A DNA stretch of 64,000 nucleotides. It comes from DATBRC01 sp036560485. GTDB lineage: Bacteria; Pseudomonadota; Gammaproteobacteria; Burkholderiales; Burkholderiaceae_D. Both the position numbers and the translations under genes were made by a program. Under the pieces are notes generated by a model. The model was not told the DNA's origin and searched no databases. It saw nothing but the letters and a program-made list of their open reading frames with translations. The stretch lies in assembly GCA_036560485.1 (NCBI GenBank), contig DATBRC010000030.1:1-64000 (forward strand), written 5' to 3'. The number at the start of each line of letters is the position of its first letter. Within the stretch, counting starts at the first letter, position 1. This document shows positions 53,246 through 61,914 of this stretch, piece by piece.

Positions 53246-56056
53246 TTATTTTTTCACATTGGATGCGTCACCGTTTTCTGTATCCGGCCGTATCTCGACG
53301 GTTTTTTCGAAAGCGATGGTTTTCTCAAATTGCGCCGGCATTGCTGGCGCCGCTGCCGGAGCAGGCTTCGCGGGAGCAGCAGGTGCATGGGCTTGTGCTC
53401 GAGGTTGCGCTGCGGCGCTAGCTGCATCAGCAAGTGCATTCTTCACGGCGGCTTTTGGATCGGACGATGCAGACATCGTGGCGATCAGTGCGCGCAAATC
53501 GGCTGCGAATCGGCTGCCTTCCTGATAGCGTGATTCCGGCTTCTTGTTCAAAGCCAGTGACACGATCAGAGAAAGTTGTTCCGGCAATTCCGGCCGTATG
53601 CTGCGGATATCCGGTGGCGCTTCATTGGCGATTTTATACATCAGGCGCGCGAGTGAGTCAGCCTGGAATGGCAATTCACCGGTGACCATCTGGAACAGCA
53701 TCACGCCCAAAGAGAACAGATCGGAGCGGCCGTCGATCTTGTCGCCGGATACCTGTTCCGGCGACATGAAGGTCGGTGTGCCCAGAATCACGCCGGTCTT
53801 GGTCTTGCTGGAATCGGTGATGCGTGCAATACCGAAGTCAGTGACCTTGACGGTATCTGCTGCCAGGTCGCACATGATGTTGGCGGGTTTGATATCGCGG
53901 TGCACGACGCCTTGCTGATGCGCATACGCCAATGCATCGGCGACGCGCGCGACGATCGACAGTACCTTGACGACAGGAAGCAATTGGCCGCTCTTGCTGA
54001 CATCGGCCAGGTCCTTGCCCTTGATGAATTCCATCGCGATGTAAGCCAGGTCGTGTTCTTCACCTGCATCGAAAATGGTAACGATATTCGGATGCTGCAA
54101 GCGTCCTGCGGTTTCCGCTTCGCGGAAGAAACGAGAACGCGCATCATCCAGATCGCCGCCTTCGAATTCCTGGCTGAGCGCCATCGTCTTGATCGCAACC
54201 ACGCGGCCGATTTTCGGATCCTTGCCCAGGTACACAATGCCCATCGCACCTTTGCCGAGTTCTTTTTCAACCTGATAGCGGCCCAGCATCGGTTTTTCCA
54301 CGCCGCCGCCGTCAAGCAGCATGGTGCCACCTGCGTGCGAGCCGCCGCCACCCAGCATGACGGTTTCCGACAAGTTCTTGGCGCGGCTGAGTTTGGCTTG
54401 CAGATCCTTGCGCGCGTTGTCGTAGGTCGCCATGTATTCATATACGGCTTGCGCTTTGTTGAACTGACGCTTGCGTTCAAAATCCAGCGCAAGGTTATTC
54501 AGGTTATCCATCAGTGCATCGGACAGCGGCACGCGGCGGAAGCGATCGAATGCTGCATCAAGTTGCCCCTGGCCTTGCAATGCCAAGCCCATCATGCGAT
54601 TGGTTTCAGCGGATTCTTCATCGGATTTGAGCTTGCCTGCCTCAGTCATCAAGAAGCGTTTGGTGGTCAAAGCCAGATGACCGATCACCAGCAAGGCTGC
54701 AGCGAAAACAAATTGCAGCCACATTGCCGATACTGATAATAAACTGAATTCAGCAACGAGCAGTGCGATAAAAAGAGTTGCTGTCACCAACGCTGCCTTG
54801 CCTGCCGATAAACGCGGCAGACCCAACAGCAAATAAAGCGCGACCAGCAGCACAGCGCCGATTGTCGCCCAACCGCCCCACGGTGGCTGCACGATGAAAT
54901 GTTCATTCAGGATACTGGAGGTCACATGCGCAATGATTTCGGGGGAAGACAAACGCGCACCGGCCGGCGTCGCGAATTCGGAACCGATACCTGCAGCGGT
55001 AGCGCCGATGATCACAATCTTGTTCGCATATTTTGATGCAGGAATTTTGCCTGACAACACGTCGTAAAACGAGTCCACAGGAAATGCAGGTTTGCCATCT
55101 TGTCCGCTGTAAAACTGCGGCAGCATGCGCGCCGATTCATCCGTCTGAATTTTCAGTTTGCCGATTTGAACCGACTTGCCCGGATGGAGTTGCAGATCGG
55201 CTGCGTCGAGATTGAGACTCTTGGCTGCGATCAGCAAACTGATTGAAGGAATCGACTTGCCGTAGTAATCGACCAGCAACGCTTCTTGTCGTACTGCACC
55301 ATACGAATCGGGCAGTTGATTCAAGTGCGCTATACCAGCGGCATTGGCGCCGATGATTTCGATCGGTTGTTGTCCCTTGACGGCAGAAAGCGCATAACTT
55401 TGTTTGCTATCGACAGTACTTTTAAGTGCGTAAGCCGGCAGCGCACTATCAGGTTTGCCGAGCGGTTCTCCCATTGTGTAAAAAGAAGGAATCACCACGG
55501 TGCCGGCTTTCTTCATGCTGGCACCCAATATCGCATCGGTGTCGAGGGCCACTTCGGCTTCGCTGATGATTTTGTTCAGTTGATCGTTAATGGCAGGTGG
55601 TGCAATTGGCGCAGCGGATGCAGCGGCCGGGTTTGCGGCACTGGCGGTATCGGAGGATGGCGATGCGGCGGGTGCTGCGGCAGGTGGCGCCAACACCTCT
55701 TTCATTTTGCGGATGTATGCTAAACCACGATCGGTTTGCGGTTCGAAAAATAGTGCAGTGTGCGCAATGACTTTTGCATTTGCAGCAGACAATTGATCAA
55801 TCAATTTCGCATGCACATCGCGCGGCCAAGGCCAGCGGCCGATATTGGCAATGCTCTGGTCGTCAATCGCAATAATGGCAATGCGGTCAGACGGCTGACG
55901 TGTGGTACTGGTACTGGCGAAGTCGTAATAGCGGCGCTCGAGTGAGCCAAAGAAATCGCTGAACGTATGCAGCAGCAATACGGCAAGCACCACCAATACG
56001 CCGATAAACCAGTCCGCTTTCCAATATGCGCCGCGCTTGCCAGATGAACTCGCCAT
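53246..56056 (-). CDS. CHASE2-domain transmembrane Ser/Thr protein kinase
   Basis: 936 residues. An N-terminal membrane helix (~13-33) and a periplasmic CHASE2 sensor (~45-375) are followed by about three membrane helices (~385-465), a ~110-residue linker with TPR-like character and a Hanks-type kinase domain (~595-870): LGKGAMGIVYLGKDP, Lys623 in VVAIKTM, HRDIKPAN with Asp721, DFG with Asp740 and FMSPEQVSG. All catalytic residues are intact. The C-terminal ~65 residues are Ala/Pro rich. It probably senses an extracytoplasmic signal and phosphorylates targets such as FHA proteins. Organised as one unit with PP2C. Confidence 0.94.
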   Translation of the reverse strand: MASSSGKRGAYWKADWFIGVLVVLAVLLLHTFSDFFGSLERRYYDFASTSTTRQPSDRIAIIAIDDQSIANIGRWPWPRDVHAKLIDQLSAANAKVIAHTALFFEPQTDRGLAYIRKMKEVLAPPAAAPAASPSSDTASAANPAAASAAPIAPPAINDQLNKIISEAEVALDTDAILGASMKKAGTVVIPSFYTMGEPLGKPDSALPAYALKSTVDSKQSYALSAVKGQQPIEIIGANAAGIAHLNQLPDSYGAVRQEALLVDYYGKSIPSISLLIAAKSLNLDAADLQLHPGKSVQIGKLKIQTDESARMLPQFYSGQDGKPAFPVDSFYDVLSGKIPASKYANKIVIIGATAAGIGSEFATPAGARLSSPEIIAHVTSSILNEHFIVQPPWGGWATIGAVLLVALYLLLGLPRLSAGKAALVTATLFIALLVAEFSLLSVSAMWLQFVFAAALLVIGHLALTTKRFLMTEAGKLKSDEESAETNRMMGLALQGQGQLDAAFDRFRRVPLSDALMDNLNNLALDFERKRQFNKAQAVYEYMATYDNARKDLQAKLSRAKNLSETVMLGGGGSHAGGTMLLDGGGVEKPMLGRYQVEKELGKGAMGIVYLGKDPKIGRVVAIKTMALSQEFEGGDLDDARSRFFREAETAGRLQHPNIVTIFDAGEEHDLAYIAMEFIKGKDLADVSKSGQLLPVVKVLSIVARVADALAYAHQQGVVHRDIKPANIMCDLAADTVKVTDFGIARITDSSKTKTGVILGTPTFMSPEQVSGDKIDGRSDLFSLGVMLFQMVTGELPFQADSLARLMYKIANEAPPDIRSIRPELPEQLSLIVSLALNKKPESRYQEGSRFAADLRALIATMSASSDPKAAVKNALADAASAAAQPRAQAHAPAAPAKPAPAAAPAMPAQFEKTIAFEKTVEIRPDTENGDASNVKK

Positions 56057-56281
56057 TTCACACCCCTTGCTTATATTTTTCAGGCATATTGTCCGGCGCT
56101 TGCGCCCGGCTTTAGCCTGTTTTGGTCAACAATGATGATACCTTACAAATACTCGCGCACTGACAGCCTAACTGCGTTAAAGGAGACAGATTTTCGCTTC
56201 GTAGCATCGATCTCGTCTAAAATGGTTCGGCTATCAGCACAAGCCGGAACACGGCGGCTACGCTTTTTATCAGGGGGATAT

Positions 56282-57067
56282 GTGGCGTTATCAGATGCAT
56301 TGGAAATCGTCAGTCTTAGCGACCCCGGTATGGTGCGCGACAATAATGAAGACAGCATTGCGACACTTCCCGAGGCTGGCCTGGTTGTACTGGCTGACGG
56401 CATGGGCGGTTATAACGCGGGTGAAGTGGCAAGCGCACTGGCGACCTCGACCATCACCGCAGGAATCGCCCAATCATGGACTGCAGCTGCATTGAAAGGG
56501 CTCGATCGCAACGCAGCCAAGGCACTTTCGCAAACGGTGCTGCAAGATCAAGCCAAAAATGCCAATCTCGCCATCTATACCGCAGCCCAAAATGACGCGC
56601 AATGCGCGGACATGGGCACTACGTTAGTCACCTGTCTTTTTTATGATAATTTTGTCACGGTTGCCCACATGGGCGATTCGCGCCTTTATCGATTGCGCAA
56701 TGACGTGCTGGAGAAAATCACGCGTGACCATTCCTGGTTGCAGGAGCAAATTGATACGGGCATGATCAGCGCGGAAGAGGCGCATTTATCAAATAACAAG
56801 AATCTGCTGACGCGCGCGGTCGGAATTTATCCTGATGAAGAAGCCGAAATCCATACTTACGATGTTGTCGAAGATGACATTTTCCTGCTTTGTTCGGATG
56901 GTTTATTTGCTATGATCGAACACGAAGAACTGCAAATGACCTTGACTGCATTGAAAGCCAATCTCGAATTGGCGGCGCAATTGCTGATACAAGCTGCGAA
57001 TGATGCTGGTGGACAGGACAATGTATCGGTAATATTAGTGCATGTAACTAAAAGTTTTGCAGCGTGA
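56282..57067 (+). CDS. Second PP2C-type Ser/Thr protein phosphatase
   Basis: About 261 residues from GTG 56282, preceded by AGGGGG at good spacing; the reading stays open to ATG 56132 but that part has no PP2C homology. Motifs are VRDNNEDSIAT, LADGMGGYNAGE, AHMGDSRLYRL, CSDGLFAMI and GGQDNVSVIL, all needed for metal binding. It is divergent from the kinase gene and is read together with the FHA protein gene 105 bases downstream. It differs from the other PP2C enough that the two are not a recent duplication. Confidence 0.92.
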   Translation: MALSDALEIVSLSDPGMVRDNNEDSIATLPEAGLVVLADGMGGYNAGEVASALATSTITAGIAQSWTAAALKGLDRNAAKALSQTVLQDQAKNANLAIYTAAQNDAQCADMGTTLVTCLFYDNFVTVAHMGDSRLYRLRNDVLEKITRDHSWLQEQIDTGMISAEEAHLSNNKNLLTRAVGIYPDEEAEIHTYDVVEDDIFLLCSDGLFAMIEHEELQMTLTALKANLELAAQLLIQAANDAGGQDNVSVILVHVTKSFAA

Positions 57068-57172
57068 CGCGGTATTTGAACATTGGGGATTCCGGGCCGA
57101 TGCGCGAACTGCTGCTGTAAGCATTGTCTCTCTCGGTATGTACAAGCAAAAATTTCTCTTGGGGTGAAGGTG

Positions 57173-57955
57173 ATGGCTAAGCTGATTTTGAGTTTTGAAA
57201 ACACAGTGCTAAAGACTGTCAAACTCGATAAAGAGCGGGTAATGATCGGCCGCAGACCGGATAATGATATTCAGGTTGATAACCTGGGCGTCTCCGGCCA
57301 GCATGCAGTCGTGACAACCCTTCTCAATGATTCCGTCATCGAAGACTTGAACTCAACCAACGGCACATTGGTCAACGGCCAGCCAATTACCAAACATTTG
57401 TTGCAAGATAACGACGTTATTGAAGTCGGCAAACACAAACTTAAATTTGTCGTCGAAGCAGCCGCTGCCGCTGCTACTTACGTCAATCTTGAAAAGACGA
57501 TGGTGATCCGCCGCCCGACAGCCGGTATGCCGCCAGCGGCACCGGCACCACAGCATCATGCCGATCTCGAACCCAACACAGTCGGTTTGAAACCCGCAAT
57601 GCCGCAGGCAGCACCGAAAGAAGCGCCTGTTGTGAAAGCGCCAACAGTTCCCCATACGCCTGTGCAGACTCCTGCAGCCGCTGCGCCGGTTCGTGCTGCC
57701 GCAGTTCAAGTCTTGTCCGGCAATGCAGTGGGGCGCGTGGTCGATTTGAGCAAGCCGCTGACCAGTATCGGCAAGGCCGGTGTCCAGGTCGCCGTGCTGA
57801 CACGCCGTCCCAATGGCTTCTTTATCACACACGTTGAAGGCGCTACGTTTCCAACGGTGAATGGCGTGCAGATCAGCAAGCAGGCCCAGCTTCTCAATGA
57901 GAATGACACCATTGAAATTGCCGGGATCAAGATGACTTTTTTCTACAAGTCGTGA
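57173..57955 (+). CDS. Protein with two FHA domains
   Basis: 260 residues from ATG 57173 (ribosome-binding site GGGGTGAAGG). The first FHA domain (~18-88) has MIGRRPDNDIQV, SGQHAVV and DLNSTNGTLVNG, the phosphothreonine-binding set. A Pro/Ala/Gln-rich linker follows (~105-175). The second domain (~175-255) has SIGKAGVQVAVL and HVEGATFPTVNGVQ, with a less complete binding motif. The N-terminal part of the reading (from 57083) is not coding. It probably reads phosphorylation by the adjacent kinase. It is convergent with dapA, with 1 base between. Confidence 0.92.
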   Translation: MAKLILSFENTVLKTVKLDKERVMIGRRPDNDIQVDNLGVSGQHAVVTTLLNDSVIEDLNSTNGTLVNGQPITKHLLQDNDVIEVGKHKLKFVVEAAAAAATYVNLEKTMVIRRPTAGMPPAAPAPQHHADLEPNTVGLKPAMPQAAPKEAPVVKAPTVPHTPVQTPAAAAPVRAAAVQVLSGNAVGRVVDLSKPLTSIGKAGVQVAVLTRRPNGFFITHVEGATFPTVNGVQISKQAQLLNENDTIEIAGIKMTFFYKS

Positions 57956-57956
57956 T

Positions 57957-58835
57957 CTAGAGACACTCGACCTCCATAACCTGTTTCAATTCACAAGCAA
58001 GTTGTTCGCGCATCGCAGTAGTAGCAGTCTGCATCGGTGCGCGGCATTCATCGCGTATCAATCCCTGCATCGCCAACGCTGCCTTGACCAATGCAGGATT
58101 CGGTTCTGAAAACAGCAGTTGTATCAGTGGCAGCAATCGATAAAACAATTGCCGTGCCTTGCCCAATTTTTCCGATTGCACCAATTGCGCGATCCGCACA
58201 TACAGGTCGGGACGAATATGCGCTGCAGCCGTGATCGCACCCGCTCCACCAAGGCACAGCGTTGAAAAAATCTGCTGATCTTCACCAGCCAGCACATCCA
58301 GTGTCCCGTCAGCGATCAATTGCATCGTCATGGCAGCATCGCCACCGCAATCCTTGATCGCAACAATCCGTTCATGTTGCGCCAAGGTTCTAATGGTCGA
58401 CAGCTCGATGTTGACGCCGGTGCGATACGGAATGTTATAGAGAATCATCGGCACCGATGCTGCATTCGCCAACCGCTCGAAATAATCGATCAATCCCGCT
58501 TGTGACGGACGGATGTAATACGGCGGCGTCACCAGCAATCCTGCAATCGGCCTGGCTTGCATTTGCTGTTGGCGCTGCAGCACATCAGCCATGTTATTGC
58601 CGGCCAATCCCATGATGACGGGACAGTCAGGCACGGCATCCAGCACGGCATCAAGTACAGCCAGTTGTTCTCTATCATCGAGCGATGCTGCTTCGCCGGT
58701 GGAACCACATACCACCAAACCCGCAACGCCGGACGCAGCAATTTTTTGCGCCAGATTTCGCAGTGCAGGAAAATCGATCTCTCCATTGTGAAACGGGGTG
58801 ACCAGCGCCACCCAAATACCTGTAAAACGTGCCAT
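57957..58835 (-). CDS. dapA: 4-hydroxy-tetrahydrodipicolinate synthase
   Basis: 292 residues, class I aldolase condensing pyruvate with aspartate semialdehyde in lysine/diaminopimelate synthesis. Motifs are VVCGSTGEAASL (~41-52), PYYIRPSQAG with the shuttle Tyr, LYNIPYRTGVN (~130-140) and the Schiff-base lysine in RIVAIKDCGGD (~158). Other DapA-superfamily lyases (NAL, KDG aldolase) share these; the lack of nearby sugar-acid genes favours dapA, but the family is easily misassigned. Gene order here is not the usual dapA context. Confidence 0.85.
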   Translation of the reverse strand: MARFTGIWVALVTPFHNGEIDFPALRNLAQKIAASGVAGLVVCGSTGEAASLDDREQLAVLDAVLDAVPDCPVIMGLAGNNMADVLQRQQQMQARPIAGLLVTPPYYIRPSQAGLIDYFERLANAASVPMILYNIPYRTGVNIELSTIRTLAQHERIVAIKDCGGDAAMTMQLIADGTLDVLAGEDQQIFSTLCLGGAGAITAAAHIRPDLYVRIAQLVQSEKLGKARQLFYRLLPLIQLLFSEPNPALVKAALAMQGLIRDECRAPMQTATTAMREQLACELKQVMEVECL

Positions 58836-59265
58836 GACAAAACTCCCTGATGTAGATCAAACATTGACCGTCAAGTCACCGTCAGGAGTGTGCCGAAAGA
58901 AGATGTTGCAGAAGGGAAGATTGTTAACCTTTGCGCTACCTGTCCTGTCAGCCCACCTGACGGGACAGTGCGCCCCGGTCAGATGAGCGACTGTTTCTTT
59001 GATTTGCCTGCATTCACAATGCACACGGCTGCCTGAGCAATAAAGCCCGGCGAAGATATGTCATCGTTAATGAAGGTAATCACGTTATGAGTTTATACGT
59101 AGTGCGGTGATGTTTGATTATGCAAGACAAGTTTGCAAAGCGTCAAGCCATACTGTGCAGAAAATATTGAGCGCAGAAAACATCATGCAACTGTTTGTTA
59201 GCGCACAGAATTGAAAAACCAAATAGAAGACACTATGTATTAATTCATTATTGATGGAGCCGACC
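58836..59265. other. Intergenic region between dapA and a small gene
   Basis: About 430 bases with no convincing gene. It contains the promoter region of leftward dapA, a GC-rich 12-bp hairpin at 58940-58968 and AT-rich DNA from ~59060 to 59250. No tRNA, repeat family or known RNA is recognised. Confidence 0.45.
58940..58968. repeat. 12-bp inverted repeat upstream of dapA
   Basis: CTGTCCTGTCAG (58940-58951) and CTGACGGGACAG (58957-58968) form a 12-bp stem with one G-U pair and a 5-base loop (CCCAC). It stands ~105 bases upstream of the dapA start. It may be an operator or the stem of a leader transcript. Confidence 0.75.
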
Positions 59266-59433
59266 ATGAATAGTACGAATCACCCAAGCAAGGAGCGAAT
59301 ACGAGCCTGGATTTACAATCGTCAAATCGAGCCGAAGCCGCTACCGGATATGGAGCGTATCCGAATTGAATTGGGCTGGAATCTGGTCAAACCTGATCGG
59401 ATTTATATCAAGTCGCATGGCTGGAAAGATTGA
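59266..59433 (+). CDS. Unknown small cytoplasmic protein
   Basis: 55 residues from ATG 59266, preceded by GGAG at 6 bases; earlier ATG 59254 is possible. The product is basic and hydrophilic (KERIRAWIYNRQIEPKPLPDMERIRIELGW), with no membrane helix or signal peptide. The PxPDMExIRxELGW arrangement resembles short proteins of unknown role seen in related betaproteobacteria, but I cannot name a family. It is on the uvrD strand, 165 bases upstream. Confidence 0.55.
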   Translation: MNSTNHPSKERIRAWIYNRQIEPKPLPDMERIRIELGWNLVKPDRIYIKSHGWKD

Positions 59434-59475
59434 CTGCAAATGCATTGATCCGTATCAAACATCACGGCAAGTGAT

Positions 59476-59500
59476 AAGGCAAGGCAAGGCAAGGCAAGGG
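59476..59500. repeat. Pentanucleotide microsatellite (AAGGC)4-AAGGG
   Basis: Four exact AAGGC units and one AAGGG (59476-59500) are in tandem, ~100 bases before the uvrD start. Such tracts can change length by slippage; in intergenic DNA that may alter spacing of promoter elements. Confidence 0.9.
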
Positions 59501-59598
59501 GAAGTGCGTTGGCATTGCCATATTTCCAGCGCAATGAATTTTCATTCTGTATATGTCAAACCGTGCTGACGCATAAGCGTAGCAGCTATAATCATGGC

Positions 59599-61878
59599 AT
59601 GCAGAATCTTCTCCACAATCTCAATCCGGAACAACTTGCCGCCGTCACGCTGCCCGCACAACCCGCACTGATTCTTGCCGGTGCCGGTTCTGGTAAAACG
59701 CGTGTACTGACGACACGCATCGCATGGCTGATTCAAACAGGGCAGATTTCGCCTGCAGGTGTACTCGCCGTTACCTTTACCAACAAGGCAGCAAAGGAAA
59801 TGATGACGCGCTTGTCGGCCATGTTGCCGATCAATACGCGCGGCATGTGGATCGGCACCTTTCACGGTTTATGCAACCGTTTGTTGCGCGCACATCATCA
59901 AGACGCGGCGTTGCCGCAAACATTTCAGATACTCGATTCGCAAGACCAATTGTCGGCGATCAAACGCTTGCTGAAGTCCAATAACATTGATGATGAAAAG
60001 TACCCGCCGCGCAATTTGATGTACTTCATCAATAGCGCGAAAGACCAAGGGCTGCGCGCCAAGGATGTCGAAGCCAACGACGATTACAATCGCAAATTTG
60101 TCGAGCTGTATGATCTCTACGACAATCAGTGTCAGCGTGAAGGCGTGGTGGATTTTGCCGAACTGTTGTTGCGTACGTATGAACTGTTAAGCCGCAATCA
60201 ACCATTGCGCGAGCATTATCAATCACGCTTCAAACATATTCTGGTCGATGAGTTCCAGGACACCAATAACCTGCAATACAACTGGTTGAAATTGATGGCA
60301 GGGCAGCATGGCGCTGTGTTTGCAGTCGGTGACGATGATCAAAGTATTTACGCATTCCGCGGCGCCAATGTCGGCAACATGGTCGCGTTCGAGCGTGAAT
60401 TCCATGTCGAGAATCTGATCAAGCTCGAACAGAATTATCGCTCACATGGGCACATCCTTGATGCCGCCAATACGCTGATTGCCAATAACAGCATCAGGCT
60501 CGGCAAAAACCTGCGCACCGATGCCGGACATGGCGAGCCGGTACGCATCTTCGAAGCAAGCAGCGATATCCAGGAAGCGCAATGGATTATCGACGAAGCG
60601 AAAAGCCTGATCAACGAAGGCGCTGCACGCAGCGAGATCGCCGTGCTGTACCGCTCCAATGCGCAATCGCGCGTGATCGAGCATGCGCTATTCTCGGCCG
60701 GCATTCCGTATAAAGTCTATGGCGGCTTGCGCTATTTCGAACGTGCAGAAGTCAAGCACGCAATCGCGTATTTGCAATTGATGGATAACCCGCACAATGA
60801 TTCGGCATTTTTGCGCGTGGTGAATTTTCCCACGCGCGGCATCGGCGCACGCGCAATCGAACAGCTGCAAGACGCGGCACGCCAGTACAACATTTCGTTG
60901 TATGCCGCGGTGCCATACGTCGCAGGTAAAGCGGGCTCATCACTCGGATCGTTTGTCAAATTGATCGAAGGCGCGCGGTTTGAAACGCAGAATCTGCCGT
61001 TGCAGGAAATGGTGCAAGTCGTGCTCGACATGAGCGGCCTAATTACGCATTACCAGAACGAAAAGGAAGGCGCAGATCGGATAGAAAACCTGGAGCAACT
61101 GGTTAGCGCCGCCATGTTGTTCGTATCTGAAGAGGGCTTTGGTATCGACACGCCAGCTCTGGCAGGTCCCAGGAGTCAAGCTGAAGCGGGCGCCACAATC
61201 ATCGCCGACGGCAATGTGGAAGTCATCGATGCAGATGCGCCGCTGGCCACAGTGATGTCGCCTTTGTCAGCCTTTCTCGCGCATGCATCGCTGGAAGCTG
61301 GCGACAATCAGGCGCAAGCCGGGCAGGATGCATTGCAATTGATGACAGTGCATTCGGCCAAAGGTCTGGAATTCGATGCGGTATTCATCACGGGTTTGGA
61401 AGAGGGGCTGTTCCCGCATGAGAATAGCGCAAAAGAAGAGGGTGGCGTCGAGGAAGAGCGGCGCCTGATGTATGTCGCGATCACGCGCGCGAAGAAGCGG
61501 CTGTACATGAGCTTTTCGCAAACACGCATGTTGCACGGACAAACGCGCTACAACATGAAGTCCCGTTTCTTCGACGAGCTGCCCGAAGACGCGCTCAAGT
61601 GGTTGTCACCTAAAGTGCAGCATACCTGGTTTGGTCATCAGCATAAATCGGCATGGGACGATGCGCCGATAGCGGGCGCCAATGCGATCTCGCAAAGCTT
61701 CAGCAAGAAGGATGTCGGCTGGCGGATCGGTGAATCCGTTTCACATCAAAAGTTTGGCGAGGGTGTGATTGTCAACATTGAAGGCAGCGGTGGCAATGCG
61801 CGCGCGCATATTAATTTTGGGCGGCATGGGATGAAGCTGCTGGATTTGGGAATAGCGAAACTAGAGAAGGTTGCTTAG
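59599..61878 (+). CDS. uvrD: UvrD/PcrA-type 3'-5' DNA helicase
   Basis: 759 residues from ATG 59599; the reading to 59509 overlaps intergenic DNA. SF1A motifs are complete: Walker A AGAGSGKTRVLTTR (~24), motif II LVDEFQDTN (~218), motif III GDDDQSIYAFRGA (~240), LEQNYRS, motif V VHSAKGLEFDAVFITGLEEGLFP (in parts ~583-606) and motif VI RRLMYVAITRAKK. A Tudor-like C-terminal domain (VSHQKFGEGVIVNIEG) is present as in RNA-polymerase-binding UvrD/PcrA. It works in nucleotide excision and mismatch repair. It appears to be monocistronic. Confidence 0.96.
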   Translation: MQNLLHNLNPEQLAAVTLPAQPALILAGAGSGKTRVLTTRIAWLIQTGQISPAGVLAVTFTNKAAKEMMTRLSAMLPINTRGMWIGTFHGLCNRLLRAHHQDAALPQTFQILDSQDQLSAIKRLLKSNNIDDEKYPPRNLMYFINSAKDQGLRAKDVEANDDYNRKFVELYDLYDNQCQREGVVDFAELLLRTYELLSRNQPLREHYQSRFKHILVDEFQDTNNLQYNWLKLMAGQHGAVFAVGDDDQSIYAFRGANVGNMVAFEREFHVENLIKLEQNYRSHGHILDAANTLIANNSIRLGKNLRTDAGHGEPVRIFEASSDIQEAQWIIDEAKSLINEGAARSEIAVLYRSNAQSRVIEHALFSAGIPYKVYGGLRYFERAEVKHAIAYLQLMDNPHNDSAFLRVVNFPTRGIGARAIEQLQDAARQYNISLYAAVPYVAGKAGSSLGSFVKLIEGARFETQNLPLQEMVQVVLDMSGLITHYQNEKEGADRIENLEQLVSAAMLFVSEEGFGIDTPALAGPRSQAEAGATIIADGNVEVIDADAPLATVMSPLSAFLAHASLEAGDNQAQAGQDALQLMTVHSAKGLEFDAVFITGLEEGLFPHENSAKEEGGVEEERRLMYVAITRAKKRLYMSFSQTRMLHGQTRYNMKSRFFDELPEDALKWLSPKVQHTWFGHQHKSAWDDAPIAGANAISQSFSKKDVGWRIGESVSHQKFGEGVIVNIEGSGGNARAHINFGRHGMKLLDLGIAKLEKVA

Positions 61879-61914
61879 TACTCTTTATTCATTTCACATT
61901 CTAAGAACATACAT

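Noticed and set aside
53900..54736. 278-codon open frame antisense to the kinase gene
   Set aside because: Overlaps the conserved kinase domain entirely; the kinase motifs prove the other strand.
52435..57955. Type VI secretion locus
   Set aside because: Kinase, PP2C and FHA genes are present but none of the tss core genes (sheath, Hcp, VgrG, ClpV) is in the window.
59476..59500. CRISPR or phage attachment site
   Set aside because: It is a plain pentamer microsatellite without spacers, integrase or tRNA nearby.
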